In this document: positions 18,405 to 21,874 of the stretch, one piece after another
How positions within the stretch are numbered: position 1 is the stretch's first letter
Layout: every line of letters starts with the position of its first letter
Origin: Chara braunii
Lineage: Eukaryota > Streptophyta > Charophyceae > Charales > Characeae
Length of the DNA stretch: 21,874 nucleotides
Assembly (NCBI GenBank): GCA_003427395.1
Contig: BFEA01000013.1
Span: 6,333,732-6,355,605, forward strand
Direction of reading: 5' to 3'
Position numbers and translations under genes: made by a program
The notes under the pieces: generated by a model
What the model was told of the DNA's origin: nothing
Seen by the model: only the letters and a program-made list of their open reading frames with translations
Databases searched by the model: none

Positions 18405-18663
18405 GCACAGTGCCAGCACTCGCTGCAACGCATCTCGTTAAACCACCGGTACTTCCTTAAGTCTTGCCTGTTAACAAGCCACTATTTTAGGGAACCTATG
18501 GGCCACTACCGGCGCGCCCAAATTCATCAGACTAGAAGTGTTTCGACTCTATTTTTTCCCATGGCCAATAGTTGGGCCAAAAGGTGGGCCAAAGAACGAA
18601 AAGGGGGAGAGGGAGGCCGAAAGGCCCAACCTCTGCCCCAAGGAAACTGGCAAAACGGCTGCG
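18405..18663. other. Flank right of the gypsy element, no gene seen
   Basis: No open frame with recognisable content. The stretch from 18565 contains several GGCC/GGGCC words, unlike the gypsy LTR. Confidence 0.5.
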
Positions 18664-18910
18664 CAATTTTTTTGGGGGGCCGTAGCGAGGCCAAAAAACA
18701 TTTTTGGTGGGGAATCTCCAACTTCAAACCAAGTTTGAATTTGAAGCAGCGACCTTTGTCACCATCTTCGTATGCCATCTTCACGCCAGCGCCGTGGTAG
18801 TGTGTGGCCGACAGCCAGCAATTTGGAGCAAGGACAGGGAGAGGCAGAGGCAGCAGAAGTGGAGGCAGGCAGCAGGCCGAACATGTCTGCAAGCAACGTG
18901 GGTGACCACC

Positions 18911-18911
<1 letters not shown>

Positions 18912-18946
<35 letters not shown>
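18912..18946. repeat. (CT)n microsatellite between module copies 1 and 2
   Basis: About 17 CT units, present only at this module junction; the junction at 20578 lacks it. Confidence 0.97.
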
Positions 18947-18953
<7 letters not shown>

Positions 18954-19086
18954 TTTGAGGGGCCGTAGCGAGGCCAAAAAACGTTTTTGGTGGGGAATCT
19001 CCAACTTCAGACCAACTTTGAATTTGAAGCAGCGACCTTCGTCGCCATCTTCATATACCATCTTCACGCCATCACCGTGGTAGAGT

Positions 19087-19091
19087 GTGGG
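19087..19091. repeat. Left target-site duplication of the solo LTR (GTGGG)
   Basis: GTGGG directly before TGTTACATGC is repeated at 20454-20458. The flanking module sequence joins up if the LTR and one GTGGG copy are removed. Confidence 0.93.
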
Positions 19092-19579
19092 TGTTACATG
19101 CCCAGTTGGGCGATGTACATATAAACCAAGGATCCGCAATGTGATGAAAAGGACGGAATGGACAATGCAGCACAAGTGAAATCTCAACAAGCAGTGTACA
19201 TCCTGATACATACAACGTGGTGCTTTACAGCGCAGTGGAAGACTTGGATACAAGTCCTGCCCTGACCGGGACTGACGGCTTTCACGTAGTACAAGATAGC
19301 GTAGCAGAATACTAGAATACTAATGACTAACCCAATCAATGTTACAATGCAGACCAAACATACATCATTCTCACCACACGGTGTGAAGAGAGCCTGGCGC
19401 TATGCACAGGAAGAGGCGCCAGGTCCATTTCATGCACAGACGAAGAGGAGAGGATCAGATGGAGAAGAGGAGGGGAGAGATGGGAAAGTCGTCAACACCA
19501 AGTCTCGTTACAAGTCCCAAATAATCCCTCGTCAAAATGTCTGAAGTCCAATGTCGAGTCTGGATCCAAATGTCGCCAA

Positions 19580-19581
<2 letters not shown>

Positions 19582-19637
<56 letters not shown>

Positions 19638-19652
19638 CACACACACACACAC
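19582..19652. repeat. (CT)n followed by (CA)n in the solo LTR
   Basis: About 52 bp of CT, then about 17 bp of CA. The right LTR has only a short GA run at the corresponding place (about 21392-21404), so the expansion is private to this copy and accounts for part of the length difference. Confidence 0.95.
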
Positions 19653-20070
19653 ATAGTCTGTTGATGCAGCGAAGTCAGATAACGAGAGGGTGAGAGGGAG
19701 ATGGTGGATTGAGAAGAGGAAGAAGAACTCTTTCTCATATGCCAAGTACTACGCTGTGAAGGTGGCGCTGTGCTGCAGGTCCCTTGAAGACGAAGCTGGA
19801 GCGATGGCGCTGCAGGTAAGTCCTCCTGGCCTCTGCCCAATCTCTCTCTCTATAGTACTACTCTAGCTGCTATGGCGCCCAGCGCTGAAGACTACAGCTA
19901 ACGCTACTAGCGCCCAGCGCCCAGCGCTGAAGACTACTGCTAACGCTACTACTACTCCTGCAGCGCTCCTCCAAAGTACTGCTGCCGAATCCTGAAGACT
20001 ACCTCCTGCCTCCTGAACTGCACGTAGGGAAGTACCTAGGAACTACCTGCAGCCTGCAGGGCGGGCCAGT

Positions 20071-20078
20071 CCTTTATA
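20071..20078 (-). promoter_or_regulatory. TATA box of the solo LTR, in a hairpin loop
   Basis: TATAAAGG on the minus strand is flanked by perfect 8-bp arms, CGGGCCAG at 20062-20069 and CTGGCCCG at 20082-20089. Confidence 0.5.
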
Positions 20079-20261
20079 GTGCTGGCCCGTCCAGGAGGCT
20101 GCTCTTGCCAATGCCAAAGCGTGCCAGACCCTGGGGTTGAAGCTCAAACGAAGGTTCTCTTGAAAATAGGCCAAAAATGGCCTGAGCTAAAACCCTGGTT
20201 TGGTGCCCGAGTTTCGGGGCAGGCCGAACTCATGAGGGCCTGAAAACGGCCCTCAGTTTCA

Positions 20262-20390
20262 GGCTGAAAAGACTCAGGGCCGGAAAGGCCCTGATTTAGG
20301 CTGAAACGACACAGGGCCTGTAGGCCCTTGTTTTCAGGCTTTAAGGCTGAAACGACACGGGGCCTGTAGGTCCTTGTTTTCAGGCTTTTG
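20262..20390. repeat. 46-bp tandem repeats in the solo LTR
   Basis: GGCTGAAACGACAC opens units at 20299-20344 and 20345-20390, with a shorter degenerate unit at 20262-20298. The right LTR has related GCCTGCAGGCCC and TTTCAGCCT words in its first 150 bp. Confidence 0.8.
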
Positions 20391-20453
20391 GCCTCAACAC
20401 GTCACGAGCCTGAAAGTGGTCCGTGCAGCCTGTTGCAGGCACAGCATGTAACA

Positions 20454-20458
20454 GTGGG
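20454..20458. repeat. Right target-site duplication of the solo LTR (GTGGG)
   Basis: Second copy of GTGGG, directly after GCATGTAACA. Confidence 0.93.
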
Positions 20459-20735
20459 CGACAGCCAGCAACTTGGAGCAGGGACAGGGAGAGGTAGAGG
20501 CAGCAGAAGTGGATGCAGGCAGCAGGAGCGGCTGGAGGCAGCAGGCCGAACATGTCTGCAAGCGACGTGGGTGACCAAAAACGTTTTTGGTGGGGAATCT
20601 CCAACTTCAAACAAACTTTGAATTTGAAGCAGCGATCTTCATATGCCATCTTCACGCCATCACTATGGTAGAGTGCGGGCGACAGCCAGCAACTTGGAGC
20701 AGGGACAGGGAGAGTGTGGCATACTGCGTAGCCAC

Positions 20736-20755
20736 ACGGGCCCTGCAGGGCCCGT
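20736..20755. repeat. Perfect 20-bp G/C-rich palindrome in the right LTR
   Basis: The self-complementary sequence is centred on CTGCAG (ACGGGCCCTG and its complement), near the U3 start of the right LTR. Confidence 0.9.
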
Positions 20756-21119
20756 CCCGGACATTCAGCCTAAAAGCCTAAAACTTAGGGCTTACAGGCC
20801 CCGTTCATTTCAGCCTGGATGCTGAAAAACGAGGGCCTGCAGGCCCTACCTCGTTTCAGCCTATTTCTGGGTCTTTTCAGACCCAGAGTTTTCAGCCTGA
20901 AACGGAGGGCCATTTTCACGCCCTCATTTTTTCGACCTGCCCCTCAGACTCAGGCACGTAAACAGGGATGCGGAACAGGCCAGAAATAGCCTGTTCCTAC
21001 AAGTTTGAGCAGGAGCTGCAGCTGCAGCCCCTGCCTCCCTTCGGCAGGCTCAAGAGGCACACCCGTAGTACATAGGAGGTTCCCATGCACTTCACGGGTA
21101 GGTAGTGTCAGTAGGCAGT

Positions 21120-21260
21120 GGTAGTCTTCAGGATTCGGCCGCAGCACTCAGGAGGAGCGCTGCAGTAGTCTTCAGCGCTAGGCAGTAGTGGTAGCGCTAG
21201 CTGTAGTCTTCGGCGCTGGGCGCCATAGCTGTAGCTGTAGTCTTCAGCGCTGGGCGCTGG
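21120..21260. repeat. GTAGTCTTCAGCGCT repeats in the right LTR
   Basis: TAGTCTTC followed by AGG, AGCGCT or GGCGCT occurs four times. The solo LTR has reverse-complement counterparts (AGCGCTGAAGACTA) at about 19880-19940. Confidence 0.75.
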
Positions 21261-21833
21261 TAGGTAGTAGATCGTAGAGTGGGAGAGAGACTGGCGGAGG
21301 CAAGTGTTACTTACCTGTGGCGCCATCGCTCCAGCTCCATCTTCGTGGTACCTGCATCAAGGCGCCAACTTCACAGGTTAGTACTGGACACAGAGAGAGA
21401 GAGAGTTCTTCTTCTTCCTCTTCTAAGTCCACCTTCTCTTCTCACCCTCTCACCACCTGACTTCTCAGACTACGACCGAGAGAGACAGAGTTGTGCCTTG
21501 AGACTTGACGACATTGGATCCAGACTTGACATTTGGGATTCAGACATTCCGACCAGGGACTATTTGGGCTTGTGCCGAAGACTGGGTGTTGACAATATTC
21601 CCATCTTCCCCCTCCTCTTCGTCTGTGTATGGTATGGGCTGGTGCAGTCTTCCTGTGTGAAGCGCCAGGCCCATTTCACACCATGTAACGATGATGATGA
21701 TGTATGTTCAGGGCTGCATTTCAACATTGATTGTTCGGATCACTAGTATCTAAGTCTTCCGTTGTGCTATCGTATACTTCGTATTGAAAGGTCGGTTCTT
21801 GTTCTGGTCTGCACGTTACAGTATGCAACAGTT

Positions 21834-21845
21834 TGGTATCGGAGC
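21834..21845 (+). other. Primer binding site (initiator Met tRNA) of the right element
   Basis: TGGTATCGGAGC differs at one base from the plant tRNA-iMet primer site TGGTATCAGAGC and lies four bases after the LTR end. The internal region continues to the window edge. Confidence 0.87.
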
Positions 21846-21874
21846 GGACCTCTCATACAGAGGACCCGCTCAAT

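Larger units (their letters stand above)
19092..20453 (-). mobile_element. Solo LTR of a second retrotransposon family (minus orientation)
   Basis: 1362 bp with perfectly complementary ends, TGTTACATGC and GCATGTAACA, flanked by GTGGG on both sides. Its reverse complement aligns with the right LTR at 20715-21830, which has a primer site and so sets the orientation. A minus-strand TATAAAGG lies at 20071-20078 inside a small hairpin. There is no coding sequence between LTRs, so an LTR-LTR recombination remnant is the natural reading. Confidence 0.92.
18664..20714. repeat. Array of three ~270-bp modules, interrupted by LTRs
   Basis: The module opens with CAATTTTTTTG and GGGGCCGTAGCGAGGCC. It continues through the palindrome CCAAAAAACGTTTTTGG, GGGGAATCTCCAACTTC, TTTGAATTTGAAGCAGCG, CCATCTTCACGCC, GACAGCCAGCAACTTGGAGC and a purine-rich GCAG stretch. 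It ends AACATGTCTGCAAGC and GTGGGTGACCA. Copy 1 is 18664-18946 including (CT)n; copy 2 is 18947-19091 plus 20454-20578, split by the solo LTR; copy 3 is 20579-20714, cut by the right LTR. Function unknown; it may be a satellite or the repetitive part of another element. Confidence 0.85.
20715..21830 (+). mobile_element. 5' LTR of a plus-strand retrotransposon continuing past the window
   Basis: It opens TGTGGCATACTG and closes CAGTATGCAACA, which are reverse complements apart from one base. A one-base gap and a tRNA-iMet primer site follow. It is the same family as the solo LTR, in the opposite orientation (shared words include TAGTCTTCAGGATTCGG). It interrupts the third module copy after GGACAGGGAGAG. 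1116 bp. The internal region begins at 21831; whether the element is gypsy or copia cannot be seen. Confidence 0.87.

Noticed and set aside
21279-21746. A 155-codon plus-strand frame near the right end
   Set aside because: It lies wholly inside the right LTR, has no recognisable domain, and its counterpart in the solo LTR is not open.

Overview
This is a eukaryotic nuclear window, most likely from a streptophyte (charophyte) green alga; Chara braunii is my best guess. The reasons are a plant-style host gene, Ty3/gypsy elements carrying a chromodomain and primed by initiator-Met tRNA, a plant-type LINE, long dinucleotide tracts, and a Gag with an acidic coiled coil that looks like Chara retroelement Gag as I remember it. 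The species is inference. The window is gene-poor: one convincing intact host gene sits among layers of decayed retrotransposons.

Layout. Positions 1-265 are a (GT)n tract and T-rich sequence. Positions 265-2750 hold a 5'-truncated, frameshifted plus-strand LINE whose 3' end (final codons, stop, 3' UTR, AATAAA, A-rich tail) is still visible. Positions 2751-4843 are host flank with one possible plus-strand exon, a 123-bp hairpin and an 87-bp tandem duplication. Positions 4844-6379 (minus) are an intact, intronless ALG12, the ER alpha-1,6-mannosyltransferase of N-glycan precursor assembly; 6380-7041 is its upstream flank.

Positions 7042-18404 are two minus-strand Ty3/gypsy (chromovirus-like) copies in the order LTR A, 3' half of copy 1 (chromodomain, integrase, RNase H), truncated LTR B, nearly complete copy 2 (chromodomain remnant, integrase, RNase H, RT, protease, Gag), long leader, tRNA-iMet primer binding site, LTR C. 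The arrangement fits an LTR-internal-LTR-internal-LTR tandem in which a deletion removed the 5' half of copy 1 and part of the middle LTR. Copy 2 has lost catalytic residues in protease, RT, RNase H and integrase.

Positions 18405-21874 hold an array of three roughly 270-bp modules cut by a second LTR family. One is a minus-strand solo LTR (19092-20453) with complementary 10-bp ends and a perfect 5-bp target duplication. The other is a plus-strand 5' LTR (20715-21830) followed by a tRNA-iMet primer site, so a further element continues past the window.

I found no CRISPR array, rRNA, tRNA or operon-like defence system. The most interesting signals are dense W-box motifs (TTGAC[C/T]) in the gypsy leader and U3 repeats, the loss of catalytic residues in every enzyme of copy 2, a templated-filler deletion scar, and a splice donor conserved on the antisense strand of the second LTR family.
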